The translations under genes and the position numbers were made by a program. Shown here in pieces: positions 6,982 through 18,666 of a DNA stretch of 64,000 nucleotides. Position 1 is the first letter of the stretch; each line of letters opens with the position of its first letter. The DNA is from Symbiodinium natans (taxonomy: Eukaryota; Sar; Dinophyceae; Suessiales; Symbiodiniaceae): contig CAJNDS010002057.1 of NCBI GenBank assembly GCA_905221605.1, positions 10,087-74,086 of the forward strand. The letters are read 5' to 3'. The notes below the pieces were generated by a model. That model was not told where the DNA came from. It was given only the letters and a program-made list of their open reading frames with translations, and searched no databases.

Positions 6982-9195
6982 CCCCACATAATAATTATAA
7001 TGCAAAGGTAAGTTTACGCACGCTTTGCATTATTATTATTACGTGGGGCCCTTTTCTCTTCGTTTCTCTCACGCATTTATAATACGAAGCGCGCACAAGT
7101 TTGCCTGCGTATTAAATGCGTGTGAGAAAGAGAGAAAAGAGTGCACGCCCCGCCAAAAGACCCCAATAAACGTACTAATTTCGTGCATTCGCTTCGCTTC
7201 TTTACAAATTAGTACATTTATGGGCCTTTTATTCATGATGGACAGGGTGCTTACTTCGTTCATACATTATTAGTGCGTTTCATGCATCACTACGCTCTTT
7301 ATAAACGCACGAATAATGTGTTCACTTCGTAGTTCTATCCCAAGGGTGCGTGAATCATTAGCCTCATGACCGGACGAATCTACTGGTTGACCCTGGATTT
7401 CTTGTATTTCACTTCACTCCTTTAATATAATGTTTGGGCGTTTGTAAAGAATGCACGAAACGACCAATAAATTATATTATGAAAGGAGTGAGAGAAGTGA
7501 ATTATAATGTAGAGAACGAAGTGAACGAAAGCATGAATTCACTGAACGATTGAACGAAGATAGTAAGAAGTCCATAATAAAAGAAGCCCCTATTTTCCTC
7601 TGTCATTAAATTTATAAGCGAATTAGCGAAATAAGAACGAAGGTAGTAAAAAGGCCCTTATTTTCCCCTTTTAGTTTCTTGTAATTCTATTCATCACGCA
7701 TTTTATTATTTTATTCACGCGTCTACGCACGAAATACATTATAAAGTCGTTTACAGACGCGTGCTACCTTATAATTTACTAAAAGCGCGTAAAATATGAA
7801 TGAAATGAGCTCTCTTCATGGACGAACTGAATATAATAGTAAAGGCCCTTGAATCTTGTGCATTCTCCTCACGCTGTTCGTCTCTTAACGTAAAGTGAAC
7901 ACTAAGAACGCACAATGAACGCACTGTCATTCACCCAGACCATCCATTAAGTCTTTTGCCCACGGGTTAACTTATGAATGAATGTGAGAACGAAACGAGG
8001 AAAAAGACTAATGAAATGAGCGGTCTAGTTCCAGCACAATAATAGTGTTAATAATGCGTGCGGCAATAATATTAAATGAGTGAAAAGACCAAGAATTATT
8101 GAATTTCGTTCGTATATTCGCTTCTCTTTATAATCCAGCGTGCACGTGTTCATTGCATTTCCTATTAAATTATAGCGGGCACTACGTGAGAACAATAATA
8201 ATTGCATTTCATTCGCCCAAAAACGCACTATTTTCCAGGGTCTTATTATCATAATAATTATAGCGGCCATTATAATAATATTGTGGGCCGCAGGAATTCT
8301 ATTATTCTTCTCTCACTTCGTTCCTTTCATAATTATTATTACGAAGTGAAAGGAATGAACGACTTTAATGCACAATTGGGCCTTTAGGACATTCTATTAA
8401 TATTGTGTCCAGAGAATGAAAGAGAAGCGAATTTCATGCACAAAAGACGTCTTATTATGAGTGTAACCACCAGTGAACGCCTATCTTGACAGGACTTCTA
8501 TGAACTAGGAATTATTATTAAAGGTGAAGAGAACATTAAAGCCCCCTTATAATAATATGACAAGGAATTTATGACGCGTGCATATTAGTAATAATGGGGC
8601 TTTAAGTGAACGAAACCAGGATGATATGAATTTTATGATTGACCGAGGGTGGGACGGGCTCTTTGTCGTGAAGATATGAACTAGCCCGTAGAAAAACCCC
8701 TATCTCGCCCATCAGCAGTCTCCCGGGCAGTTAATACGCGGGCTTTTATTCGTACGGTAAACGCAGTGCACGCGTGCGTCTTTTTGTTAGGCCCGCGTAA
8801 AAGAGAAAATAATATGCGAACGAAGTGAAAGAAATACGAAACAAGGAAACGAAGTGAACGCGTGTTCGTTCTTTTGCTTCGTTCATGCACACGGCCGTAT
8901 TATTATAAGTGAAGAGAGTGTGTGAATAAGAGAATGAATGAGCCTGCGAATGAATGAACGCAGTGAGCACATGAACGAAACCCGCTAGTACTGTAACTCC
9001 CTTATGAACGTAAGACACATGCATTAATACACGGGCGAATAATACGTACGGTAAATGAAGTGAGTGTACGAACGTAATGCACGCGTGCGCTTCTTTTCGC
9101 CCGTGAACATATGATTTCCTCTCCAAAAGTCTTATAATAATTAGCGAATGAACGTAATTTGTAATGAAATGAACGTAGTGAATGTAAGCACGAAA
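6905..9195. repeat. Block D, forward copy (2.3 kb)
   Basis: Reverse complement at 40722-43004; shorter inverted copies at 12826-14826 and 29946-31895, and the end part at 62812-63870. Dense hairpins, including a compound element at about 8730-8800 (GCGGGC stem enclosing CGTACGGTAAA...GCACGCGTGC) and another near 9030-9110. No coding signal; long frames here arise from repeated TTCACTTCGTTC-type sequence. Confidence 0.88.
7335..7408 (-). rRNA. Possible LSU rRNA fragment (2280-2330 region), copy 1
   Basis: Minus strand GATTCGTCCGGTCATGAGGC then TAATGATTCACGC resembles LSU domain V TAATCCTGGTCGGACATCAGGAGGTTAGTGCAATGGC. Partial match. Kept in all block D copies (14638, 31752, 42506, 63370 on plus). 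Confidence 0.33.
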
Positions 9196-10880
9196 TATAA
9201 TTGTATTCATGCGTGTACATCTTAATAGTACTAATGGTGCACACGGGCTAGTTAATATGAAGAGAATAATGTACGCCCGTGTACTCACTTTCTTTCACTC
9301 TTCTTTCTAACCTATCCCGCGGGCTTTCTAAGATAATAATATTATGCCCGCGTATTAATATAACTACTGAGTGAAGAGAACATAATATTAATATTGGTAA
9401 TGGAACGCAGTGAAAGAACGCAATATTAATAGAATGTGAACGGAACGAGTGAATAAGATTATAAATGAGCTTGCGAATGCATGAATCTTATGAGCGACCG
9501 AACGAAACAAGTACCAAGATTGACCAAAAACCCCCTTTATTAATATATCCCGGGCGCTTCACTAATAATATTATAGCCCGGGAGTGAGTGAAGTTATGAG
9601 AGAAAGCGTCTTATATTCACTTGTAAGTTCACGCACGAAGTGAATTAAATAAACGCGTGAACGAATAAACGAAACGTGAATAGATAATTAATAGAGCGGC
9701 CAAGAAGTAGAGAATTATTAGGCCGCATTAATACTAGTTTTCCTGCGTTCGTTCGTTCACTAGGATTCACGCGTCCTTTACTGCGTTCAGTCCTTGTAAT
9801 CACGTGTTCACTTACTCTCTTCATAATATAATATCGTATTATTACCCCGTGAGCATATTAATATAATAATAGGGCGTTTATGCTCACGGGATAATATTAT
9901 TAAAAGACCATATAATATTATAAAGGGTGTAGAGAACATTAAAGGGGCGTGTGTGTGAGAGAGCGCACGCATGAACCGCTCACTCGTTCACACATGAATT
10001 CACGCTTCGTGCCTCATTGTAATTCATATGTTCACTTCGTTCTCTCGTTAAAATATACTGTCATTACGGGCGAACGAGCGAGCCACAAAGAAAAAATAGT
10101 ATGCTCGCGAACTAGCCCGTTAAAAGCCTGAATTTTAATAATAAAATCATGCGTCCTTACGTCCTTATATTTTATATTAAAATTATACAGTCTTTTAGTA
10201 TTATTGTAGCTTACATGCGTGCGGCCAATTAAAACGTACTACTATTATGCCGCACATTTCGTACGCTCATTTCGTTCACATGTTCAGTTAATTCACGCAC
10301 TCATTGCATTCGTTTGTAATTCACTTCACATGTTCTCTTCACGTTCTCTATTATACGGAGTAAGTGAGCCAGCGAACACGACGCATGAATAGAGAACAGA
10401 GTGAAGAGATAAAGGGAAGTGAATGAAGAACGAAGAAAAAGAGTGTTACGGGCCTAATAAAAGCCCGTAGAATAATACTATTATATTCATGTCCCGGGCA
10501 CATAATAAGTACTAAAAAGACGCCCGGGATATAAAGTAAAAGAGTGTTGTGTGCGCACATATGATTTTGTTTCGTGCGCATCTTTCGTTCATAATATTAC
10601 TACGCCCTTCATGCGTCCTTTCAGTCATTATAAGGGCGTATTAATATTAGAACTACACCATAATACCCGGGTCTTGGAGCTCTTTGCCCCTATTATTATA
10701 TTACGGGCGTACATTAAATAAGCTCGCGCATTTAAAGCCAGTATTATAATAATGGGGAAAAGACCCTAGACTTGGAGATGAAGACAGAAGACTCATGCAT
10801 CTAGTTCCAGCTCCAGCGGTAAGACTCATGAAAAGACGAGTGTTATCCAGACCAGGCGTTAACAGGGTCTCAAGGTGTGA
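9190..10880. repeat. 1.7 kb direct repeat, copy 2
   Basis: Same content and orientation as 5072-6765, ending in another 530-loop fragment. A few single-base changes (for example near 10386, 10519, 10740) disturb hairpin arms. Confidence 0.88.
10755..10866 (+). rRNA. rns: SSU rRNA fragment with 530 loop, copy 2
   Basis: Identical core to 6645-6752 (TTCCAGCTCCAGCGGTAAG at about 10804). Downstream sequence diverges right after GGTGTGATGGGTG, so the fragment or its recombination unit probably ends near there. Confidence 0.7.
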
Positions 10881-11017
10881 TGGGTGAACTAACTCTAGGG
10901 TCAATAGGGGATGGGTCTCAAGGTGTGTACGGTTAGACTCATAATGCTGTACTAGAGATAGAGGTTAATATGGCCTGGTGATAGAGGTTGATTGGTTAGA
11001 GCTAGAGATAGAGCTTC
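10881..11017. other. GATAGAGGTT-rich mosaic
   Basis: Non-palindromic, with repeated GATAGAG(G/C)TT in varied spacing, plus a second GGGTCTCAAGGTGT (about 10915) followed by GTACGGTTAGAC. A similar mosaic lies at 53220-53345. No assignment. Confidence 0.5.
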
Positions 11018-12822
11018 AGAGTCAAGAGCCCGGGCGGTAACACTACATCTTAATACTACGGGCTCCAACCTCGCGACTCCCCGAAATCCACCCTTTGAGA
11101 CAGTAGTTTCTCCTTGTTCACCTATTCACTTCTTTCCATTGCTTTCTTTTCCTTCACTCCTTTAATACCGTGAAGCGAATGCAATTACAAGTAAACGAAG
11201 TGAATAAATGAACGAGTTTGCGCGTGAATTGCATGAACGAAACAAAACCAGTTATTTACTTTCATAATCTTGTTTGCGCTTGTAATTTAATTGTAAACTT
11301 GTGCACGAATTAAATGAGAAAAGCGCACACAATATTATTACACGGGCTAGTAAGAAAATATACGTGACGCCCGTGTTCTATTAGTAAATAGCTGGTCCTT
11401 GTGCGTTCATTATATTCGCGCATTAATAGTATTTTTCCGCGGGCATATTAAGAGAAGAGAATTATAGTGAGCCCGCGAAATTAGCGTGTTTCGTTCGTAC
11501 TTTTAATAGGTTTCGTGCGTACGCTTCTCTCCCTTACAAACCTATTAAAATGTACTCTCTTCACTCTTAATAATACTTTTTATGAGCCCAAGAAGAAGAG
11601 AATTAAGGGCGCAATAGTAGTATTTGGGCGTTCACTTCACTCACTACTTTCATTTCGCTCACTCACTCACTATATTCATTCACTACGTTCGTTCTTTCTT
11701 CGCTTGGTTTTCATGCGTCCTTTCACTCCTTATAAAAACAAGTGAAGAGAACTAGAACGAAGTGAGTGAATGAATAAAGTTCGTACACGCGCCAATAAAA
11801 TAAAGAGAGTGCGCGTGATGCATCCTGGACGTGAATTCACTTCGTAAACTCATTTATTCACTTCCCCTATATTAATAGTACGAAGTGAAGGTAAAGAATG
11901 CACGCTTCACTTCGTAATATTAATATAGGCCCTTTTCTCTCTTCTTTTTCTCTTCACATAATATTATTCACGCGCTTCGCTTGTAATAATATTATTATGA
12001 AGAGAACAGAAGGAGGAAAAGGAGTAAATAATAGAATAATGTTGTGGCCGCACAGTTCTTTTCTTTCTTTCGTGCGGCATAATGTGCGCCCCAATAAAAA
12101 CACTCATTACGGGCGCATAAAAGCACGCACACTAATTTATAATGCGGGCGAACAAAGTACTAAATAAGCCCGCGATTCGTGCGTGCATGACTTCGTTCGT
12201 TTAATATTGTAATTCACGCGTTCGCTTCACTCCTTGTAATTACAATATTAAATTCACTACGTTTTATTAGTTTATTCACCCGGGCTTAAATTACGCACGC
12301 GTGCACTCATTACATTCATTTACCGTGCGAATAAAGGCCCGGGATACATTAATAAAAAGAGAACACGGTGAGACTGATGAACGGGCTTCGCGAGGTAATG
12401 CTATGAGAGGTGAAGAAAGCCTCAATTTCTGGTATTCTCTTCGTCTTCTCCTTTATGACCCCCTTTTTCCCCTATTATCTTCTTTCTTTCGCTAATTCAA
12501 AGATCACGCGTTCATTTCATTCACTTGTATCTGTTGAGATTAGTTGAAAGAAGATAATAGTGTTTAAGGGGCGCATAAAAAGAGAATACAAAGAGCGCCC
12601 CTTAAAAACCCCCTTTATAATTATATTCGCGCGTCCGTAAACTCCCTTGCAATATAATTATTAGGGTCTTTTTACTCTTTTATTCTACGGGCCAGTACTA
12701 TTATATTATTAGGCCCGTAAAAATATTATTCACTCCTTCGTTTCGTTCAATCGCGCATGAAATTTAATATTAAATCGTGCGTAAACTTACATTTTATATT
12801 AAATTACGCGCTCATTCTCTTC
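11018..12822. repeat. 1.8 kb block, inverted copy at 19965-21790
   Basis: Reverse complement at 19965-21790. The right half (from about 11870) also occurs forward at 39740-40722 and inverted at 16070-17047. Contains a 15-base apex loop at 11293-11307 with TTTAATT arms, a non-palindromic patch near 11070-11110 of unknown identity, and compound hairpin near 12280-12345. No gene seen. Confidence 0.87.
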
Positions 12823-12825
12823 ACT

Positions 12826-14826
12826 CATTCACTCCATTTCGTTCTTACATTCACTACGTTCATTTCATTACAAATTACGTTCATTCGCTAATTATTATAA
12901 GACTTTTGGAGAGGAAATCATATGTTCACGGGCGAAAAGAAGCGCACGCGTGCATTACGTTCGTACACTCACTTCATTTACCGTACGTATTATTCGCCCG
13001 TGTATTAATGCATGTGTCTTACGTTCATAAGGGCGTTACAGTACTAGCGGGTTTCGTTCATGTGCTCACTGCGTTCATTCATTCGCAGGCTCATTCATTC
13101 TCTTATTCACACACTCTCTTCACTTATAATAATACGGCCGTATGCATGAACGAAGCAAAAGAACGAACACGCGTTCACTTCGTTTCCTTGTTTCGTATTT
13201 CTTTCACTTCGTTCGCATATTATTTTCTCTTTTACGCGGGACTAACAAAAAGACGCACGCGTGCACTGCGTTTACCGTACGAATAAAAGCCCGCGTATTA
13301 ACTGCCCGGGAGACTGCTGATGGGCGAGATAGGGGTTTTTCTACGGGCTAGTTCATATCTTCACGACAAAGAGCCCGTCCCACCCTCGGTCAATCATAAA
13401 ATTCATATCATCCTGGATTCGTTCACTTAAAGCCCCATTATTACTAATATGCACGCGTCATAAATTCCTTGTCATATTATTATAAGGGGGCTTTAATGTT
13501 CTCTTCACCTTTAATAATAATTCCTAGTTCATAGAAGTCCTGTCAAGATAGGCGTTCACTGGTGGTTACACTCATAATAAGACGTCTTTTGTGCATGAAA
13601 TTCGCTTCTCTTTCATTCTCTGGACACAATATTAATAGAATGTCCTAAAGGCCCAATTGTGCATTAAAGTCGTTCATTCCTTTCACTTCGTAATAATAAT
13701 TATGAAAGGAACGAAGTGAGAGAAGAATAATAGAATTCCTGCGGCCCACAATATTATTATAATGGCCGCTATAATTATTATGATAATAAGACCCTGGAAA
13801 ATAGTGCGTTTTTGGGCGAATGAAATGCAATTATTAGTGTTCTCACGTAGTGCCCGCTATAATTTAATAGGAAATGCAATGAACACGTGCACGCTGGATT
13901 ATAAAGAGAAGCGAATATACGAACGAAATTCAATAATTCTTGGTCTTTTCACTCATTTAATATTATTGCCGCACGCATTATTAACACTATTATTGTTCTG
14001 GAACTAGACCGCTCATTTCATTAGTCTTTTTCCTCGTTTCGTTCTCACATTCATTCATAAGTTAACCCGTGGGCAAAAGACTTAATGGATGGTCTGGGTG
14101 AATGACAGTGCGTTCATTGTGCGTTCTTAGTGTTCACTTTACGTTAAGAGACGAACAGCGTGAGGAGAATGCACAAGATTCAAGGGCCTTTACTATTATA
14201 TTCAGTTCGTCCATGAAGAGAGCTCATTTCATTCATATTTTACGCGCTTTTAGTAAATTATAAGGTAGCACGCGTCTGTAAACGACTTTATAATGTATTT
14301 CGTGCGTAGACGCGTGAATAAAATAATAAAATGCGTGATGAATATAATTACAAGAAACTAAAAGGGGAAAATAAGGGCCTTTTTACTACCTTCGTTCTTA
14401 TTTCGCTAATTCGCTTATAAATTTAATGACAGGGGAAAATAGGGGCTTCTTTTATTATGAACTTCTTACTATCTTCGTTCAATCGTTCAGTGAATTCATG
14501 CTTTCGTTCACTTCGTTCTCTACATTATAATTCACTTCTCTCCCTCCTTTCATAATATAATTTATTGGGCGTTTCGTGCATTCTTTACAAACGCCCAAAC
14601 ATTATATTAAAGGAGTGAAGTGAAATACAAGAAATCCAGTGTCAACCAGTAGATTCGTCCGGTCATGAGGCTAATGATTCACGCACCCTTGGGATAGAAC
14701 TACGAAGTGAACACATTATTCGTGCGTTTATAAAGAGCGTAGTGATGCATGAAACGCACTAATAATGTATGAACGAAGTAAGCACCCTGTCCATCATGAA
14801 TAAAAGGCCCATAAATGTACTAATTT
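12826..14826. repeat. Block D, inverted copy interrupted by an assembly gap
   Basis: Matches the reverse complement of about 7190-9185 and the forward sequence of 29946-31895 and 40722-42706. It is cut off by the N run after TACTAATTT. Holds a possible LSU 2300-region patch at 14638-14700. Confidence 0.87.
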
Positions 14827-14926
14827 NNNNNNNNNNNNNNNNNNNNNNNNNNNNNNNNNNNNNNNNNNNNNNNNNNNNNNNNNNNNNNNNNNNNNNNNNN
14901 NNNNNNNNNNNNNNNNNNNNNNNNNN
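14827..14926. other. Assembly gap (100 N)
   Basis: Exactly 100 N, a conventional placeholder of unknown size. The left flank belongs to block D and the right flank to the 14927-15442/23217-23733 repeat, so the join is between two repeats and may be arbitrary. Confidence 0.98.
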
Positions 14927-15442
14927 AGCTAATTTAAGGGGCGAACCGTGTGCACGAAGTTAATACGCTTCTCTTCTTAATTCGTGCATACGTACACGCT
15001 CCTAAAATACGACGTCCACTCACTAATTTCGCGCGTTCCTTGCAAATTAGTTCATTTCACTCCCTCGTTCGCTTCTCTCTCTTCGTATTTAGTTAAGGGA
15101 ACAAGGGGGCCGTATAAAAGAACTAAAATGGCCCCCAAAATGCTGTACGCAAAAGGGCTTATAATAAGTATATTCATGCGCCCTTTTACTCACTTTATGC
15201 TTTCACCTCTGGATCTAGGATATAATCATTAGGGCGCTCACTATGTTCACTGTGTTCTCTTCGTGCATGCATTCGCTACGCTCGTTTATTCACTCCGTTC
15301 ACACGTTCACTTCGTTCTCTTGTTATGTAATGAGTGAGCGGGCGAATATAGTAATTCTTAGTACGCCCGCATAATGCCGCACGTAAAAAGACTTATTTTG
15401 TGCGGATCACACGTTTCGTTCATATGTTCATTAAATTCATGC
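14927..15442. repeat. Direct repeat of 23217-23733
   Basis: About 0.5 kb in the same orientation as 23217-23733, with hairpins such as the GGGGGCC stem near 15106-15135. Diverges after ATTCATGCGTCA, inside a hairpin loop. Confidence 0.85.
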
Positions 15443-16020
15443 GTCATTCACTCTGTTCATTTCCTTATAATTTAATTCACATATTCTCTTCACTTTAATA
15501 ATATTGTAGCGCCCAGTAAAAGAGTAAAAGGGCGCACATTATATTTTCCTTTTCTTCGTTCATAATTTCATTGCATTTCACGCGCTCCTTTTATTCGCTT
15601 GTAAATGCAATGAATTATTCTCTTCGTACCTTTCCTATCATCCCGGGCAGTTGTACACGCTTCGCTCAGTCTTTAACCGTGGATTAACAGTACTAACCGG
15701 GGTACTAACTCCTTCTTTCTCTGCTTCTAATGCAATAAGCACACGCATGAATTTTATATTATAAGTGTGCGCAATGCATGACGAAGCGAAAGGAGTTAGT
15801 GACCGCCCGGAAAGTACTTTTTTCTATCATCACGGGGTTCTCTTCATATTATACTATTATTACCCCGTGAAGATATTAATATTGTATTTCGTTCTCTAGT
15901 TCTCTTCACGTAATACTAATATTAATCTTGCAAGGAGTGAAGATGTGAATGACGCACGAAGTTAATATTATGAGCGTGAAAGGAGAACGAAATGAATGTT
16001 AGGGCGTCTATTTCTCTCTC
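15443..16020. repeat. Hairpin DNA, partly shared with 27205-27360
   Basis: 15490-15650 is the reverse complement of 27205-27360. The rest contains CCCGGGC- and CCCCGTGA-stem hairpins around AT-rich loops. No gene seen. Confidence 0.7.
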
Positions 16021-17047
16021 TTTATACGCCCTTTTCCCCGGGCTTTCTCTTATCTTATATTCGCCCGGGATGTATTACTAAAGAGTGAAGAGAATGAGCG
16101 CGTAATTTAATATAAAATGTAAGTTTACGCACGATTTAATATTAAATTTCATGCGCGATTGAACGAAACGAAGGAGTGAATAATATTGTTACGGGCCTAA
16201 TAATATAATAGTACTGGCCCGTAGAATAAAAGAGTAAAAAGACCCTAATAATTATATTGCAAGGGAGTTTACGGACGCGCGAATATAATTATAAAGGGGG
16301 TTTTTACGGGGCGCTCTTTGTATTCTCTTTTTATGCGCCCCTTAAACACTATTATCTTCTTTCAACTAATCTCAACAGATACAAGTGAATGAAATGAACG
16401 CGTGATCTGTGAATTAGCGAAAGAAAGAAGATAATAGGGGAAAAAGGGGGTCATAAAGGAGAAGACGAAGAGAATACCAGAAATTGAGGCTTTCTTCACC
16501 TCTCATAGTATTACCTCGCGAAGCCCGTTCATCAGTCTCACCGTGTTCTCTTTTTATTAATGTATCCCGGGCCTTTATTCGCACGGTAAATGAATGTAAT
16601 GAGTGCACGCGTGCGTAATGTAAGCCCGGGTGAATAAACTAATAAAACGTAGTGAATTTAATATTGTAATTACAAGGAGTGAAGCGAACGCGTGAATTAC
16701 AATATTAAACGAACGAAGTCATGCACGCACGAATCGCGGGCTTATTTAGTACTTTGTTCGCCCGCATTATAAAGTAGTGTGCGTGCTTTTATGCGCCCGT
16801 AATGAGTGTTTTTATTGGGGCGCACATTATGCCGCACGAAAGAAAGAAAAGAACTGTGCGGCCACAACATTATTCTATTATTTACTCCTGTTCCTACTTC
16901 TGTTCTCTTCATAATAATATTATTACAAGCGAAGCGCGTGAATAATATTATGTGAAGAGAAAAAGAAGAGAGAAAAGGGCCTATATTAATATTACGAAGT
17001 GAAGAGTGCATTCTTTACCTTCACTTCGTACTATTAATATAGGGGCT
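16021..17047. repeat. 1.0 kb block, forward with 19912-20935
   Basis: Repeated directly at 19912-20935 and inverted at 11870-12822 and 39740-40722. Contains a compound hairpin (about 16566-16630: CCCGGGC stem enclosing CGCACGGTAAA and GTGCACGCGTGCG). No gene seen. Confidence 0.87.
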
Positions 17048-17074
17048 ATAAGTGAATAAGTGAACGAAGTAAAC

Positions 17075-17205
17075 GCATTCACGGACGGATTCTAGGGCAG
17101 AGTCAGTAGTTCTTGGACTGGAACCGCCGGGCAGTTAAGGTGTCATGAGATTGATGGTGTACGAAAGGAAAAGTAAAGGTTAACCGCTCTCTCCCTGTCA
17201 CCTAA
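17075..17205 (+). rRNA. rnl: LSU rRNA fragment with sarcin-ricin loop, copy 1
   Basis: GGTGTACGAAAGGAAAAGT (17156-17174) matches the sarcin-ricin loop core AGTACGAAAGGAC found in many mitochondrial LSU rRNAs (E. coli 2653-2667 AGTACGAGAGGACC), the elongation-factor GTPase contact site in domain VI. Flanks are non-palindromic and kept in copies at 26945, 39596 and 47886; a damaged one is at 53350. Confidence 0.65.
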
Positions 17206-17400
17206 CCTCTATCTCTAGCTCCTGTTAATGGTTAATCTGGGGCTGAGTCTTAATGTCTTGAGTTACTAACCGGCTTAGAGACCAGTCCAACCGCAGCACC
17301 CATCCCCTATTGACCCTAACTCTCATATCTTGGTCTAACCGCCGCCTCATGACCCCGTAAAACCCTTGTTGTTACCTTATGAACACCCCTATCTCTCGGG
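17206..17400. other. Mosaic of rRNA-flank motifs
   Basis: Non-palindromic patchwork of segments that recur elsewhere: CCTAACCTCTATCTC, a TTGACCCTAACTCTCATATC stretch normally adjacent to H69-71 copies, and CGCCGCCTCATGACCCCG. The last is shared with 36229-36290, 45640-45700 and 63890-63950. Some of it may be rRNA. Confidence 0.45.
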
Positions 17401-17521
17401 GTATTAAGTGAAGAGAGCTCATTTTAATAGTATTGTAAGGCGTGAACAGAGTGAACAACGCACGAATACTATTAAAAGGAGAGAACGAAGTGAAAGATGC
17501 ATGAAATTCATGAACGAACGA

Positions 17522-17622
17522 AACAAGGAGAAGATTCCATGGGAAGGAGAGTTCACCCTTAGAAGCGATCCGTGAGCTGGGTTAATAGCGTCCAGCGGCA
17601 GTTTCTACATCATGGTCCAGTT
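17522..17622 (+). rRNA. rnl: LSU rRNA fragment, peptidyl-transferase region (2490-2560), copy 1
   Basis: GAGTTCACCCTTAGAAGCGA then TCCGTGAGCTGGGTTAATAG then CGTC, followed closely by CAGTTTCTAC, aligns with LSU domain V (GGCTGTTCGCCATTTAAAGTGGTACGCGAGCTGGGTTTAGAACGTCGTGAGACAGTTCGGTC), the 3' half of the peptidyl-transferase centre. In Plasmodium this is part of fragment LSUE. The preceding 2450 stretch is absent here and instead found at 58900-59020. Second copy at 45829-45930. Confidence 0.72.
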
Positions 17623-18111
17623 GTTGCGTTCATGCGTTCACACACTAATACTAATATTCACGCGTTAACTTGTAATATTAGTATTAATGTGCTCTCTTAT
17701 TCTCTTCACGGTAATAATATTAATGACAAGGAGTGAGCGACGCGTGCATTATATTATTACAGGTGAAGAAAGAAGAAGAGAGAAAAGCCACATAAAATAT
17801 ACTAAAAGCGTGCACTTCATTTACCTTTTTAGTACATTTTATTAGGCTTTTAGTGAACGCAACCTTAACCTTATTGTTAGTACTGTTCCCCCGTTAACCA
17901 ATCATCCGGGCTGGAACTACGAAGAGAGAAACGAATAAGGGAACGAATGTACTGAGTGAGCGCAATGAGTACAGGATTATAGCGGTCTAGCTCCTGGAAA
18001 AGCCGCATTATAAGGATGAACGAAGAGAAGACGCATGAATGGGCTTTTTAAGGGAGCAAAAGACCGCCAAGAATGAAGAGAGCATATTATTCGTGCTGTT
18101 AATAAGATGTC

Positions 18112-18232
18112 CTTTGCCTGGCGGTGAGATTAGAAGAAGGATGTGAGGAAAGGGGAATGTTGGACGTACCTTGACTGGCGGTTGAACTCAGAGAATGATT
18201 CGCGAGTACACGGTCAACCTTGGGTTTTCACG
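18112..18232 (+). other. Unassigned conserved non-palindromic patch, copy 1
   Basis: About 120 bases without inverted repeats, kept in the copy at 46400-46528. GAGGAAAGGGGAATGTTGGA resembles both the LSU GTPase-centre start (CAGGATGTTGGC) and SSU 1170s (GGAGGAAGGTGGGGATGACG), neither convincingly. Probably an rRNA fragment, identity open. Confidence 0.35.
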
Positions 18233-18330
18233 GGCCAGTAATAATATTATTTTCGTGCGTCCTAAAAGTCCTTACAAAATAATATTATGAAAGGCCCTAT
18301 TATTTTATTAATGTTGCACGCACGTATACT

Positions 18331-18666
18331 TTTATGGTCGAATTAATAAAGAGTGAAAGTGAAAGCCCAATAAAATATATGAAAGGAGTGAGAGAAGTGA
18401 ATTATAATGTAGAAACGAAGGTGAAGCGAAGCATGAATTCACTGAACTGAAACGATGTTGAACGCAGATAGTAAGAATAAGAAGTCCATAATAAAAGAAG
18501 CCCCTATTTTCCCCTGTCATTAAATTTATAAGCGAATTAGCGAAATAAGAACGAAGGTAGTAAAAAGGCCCTTATTTTTCCCTTTTAGTTTCTTGTAATT
18601 CTATTCATCACGCATTTTATTATTTTATTCACGCGTCTACGCACGAAATACATTATAAAGTCGTTT
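18331..18666. repeat. Degraded copy of the 7477-7765 segment
   Basis: Follows block D sequence but with several small insertions in about 18410-18485 compared with 7511-7575. The rest agrees well. Looks like a decayed or poorly assembled copy. No gene seen. Confidence 0.75.

Larger units (their letters stand above)
17401..18330. repeat. 0.95 kb direct repeat of 45705-46655
   Basis: Same orientation as 45705-46655; its first 90 bases also occur at 36300-36391 and at the window end. Carries the LSU 2500-region fragment and an unassigned non-palindromic patch at 18112-18232. Confidence 0.87.

Noticed and set aside
8746-9288. 180-codon open frame on minus, with similar frames at 12777-13286 and 40654-41163
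   Set aside because: The translation is a by-product of hairpins and repeated TTCACTTCGTTC-type sequence (many HSL, RSF, FVH repeats). Both strands are open and there is no conserved domain.
10881-11017. CRISPR-like array from repeated GATAGAGGTT units
   Set aside because: Units are about 10 bases with irregular spacing and no uniform spacers; mitochondrial context.
14638-14700. Initiator tRNA-Met from a CAT-containing stretch (GTCATGAGG)
   Set aside because: The bases flanking the would-be anticodon loop do not pair, and there is no acceptor or T-arm. Dinoflagellate mtDNAs are generally without tRNA genes.
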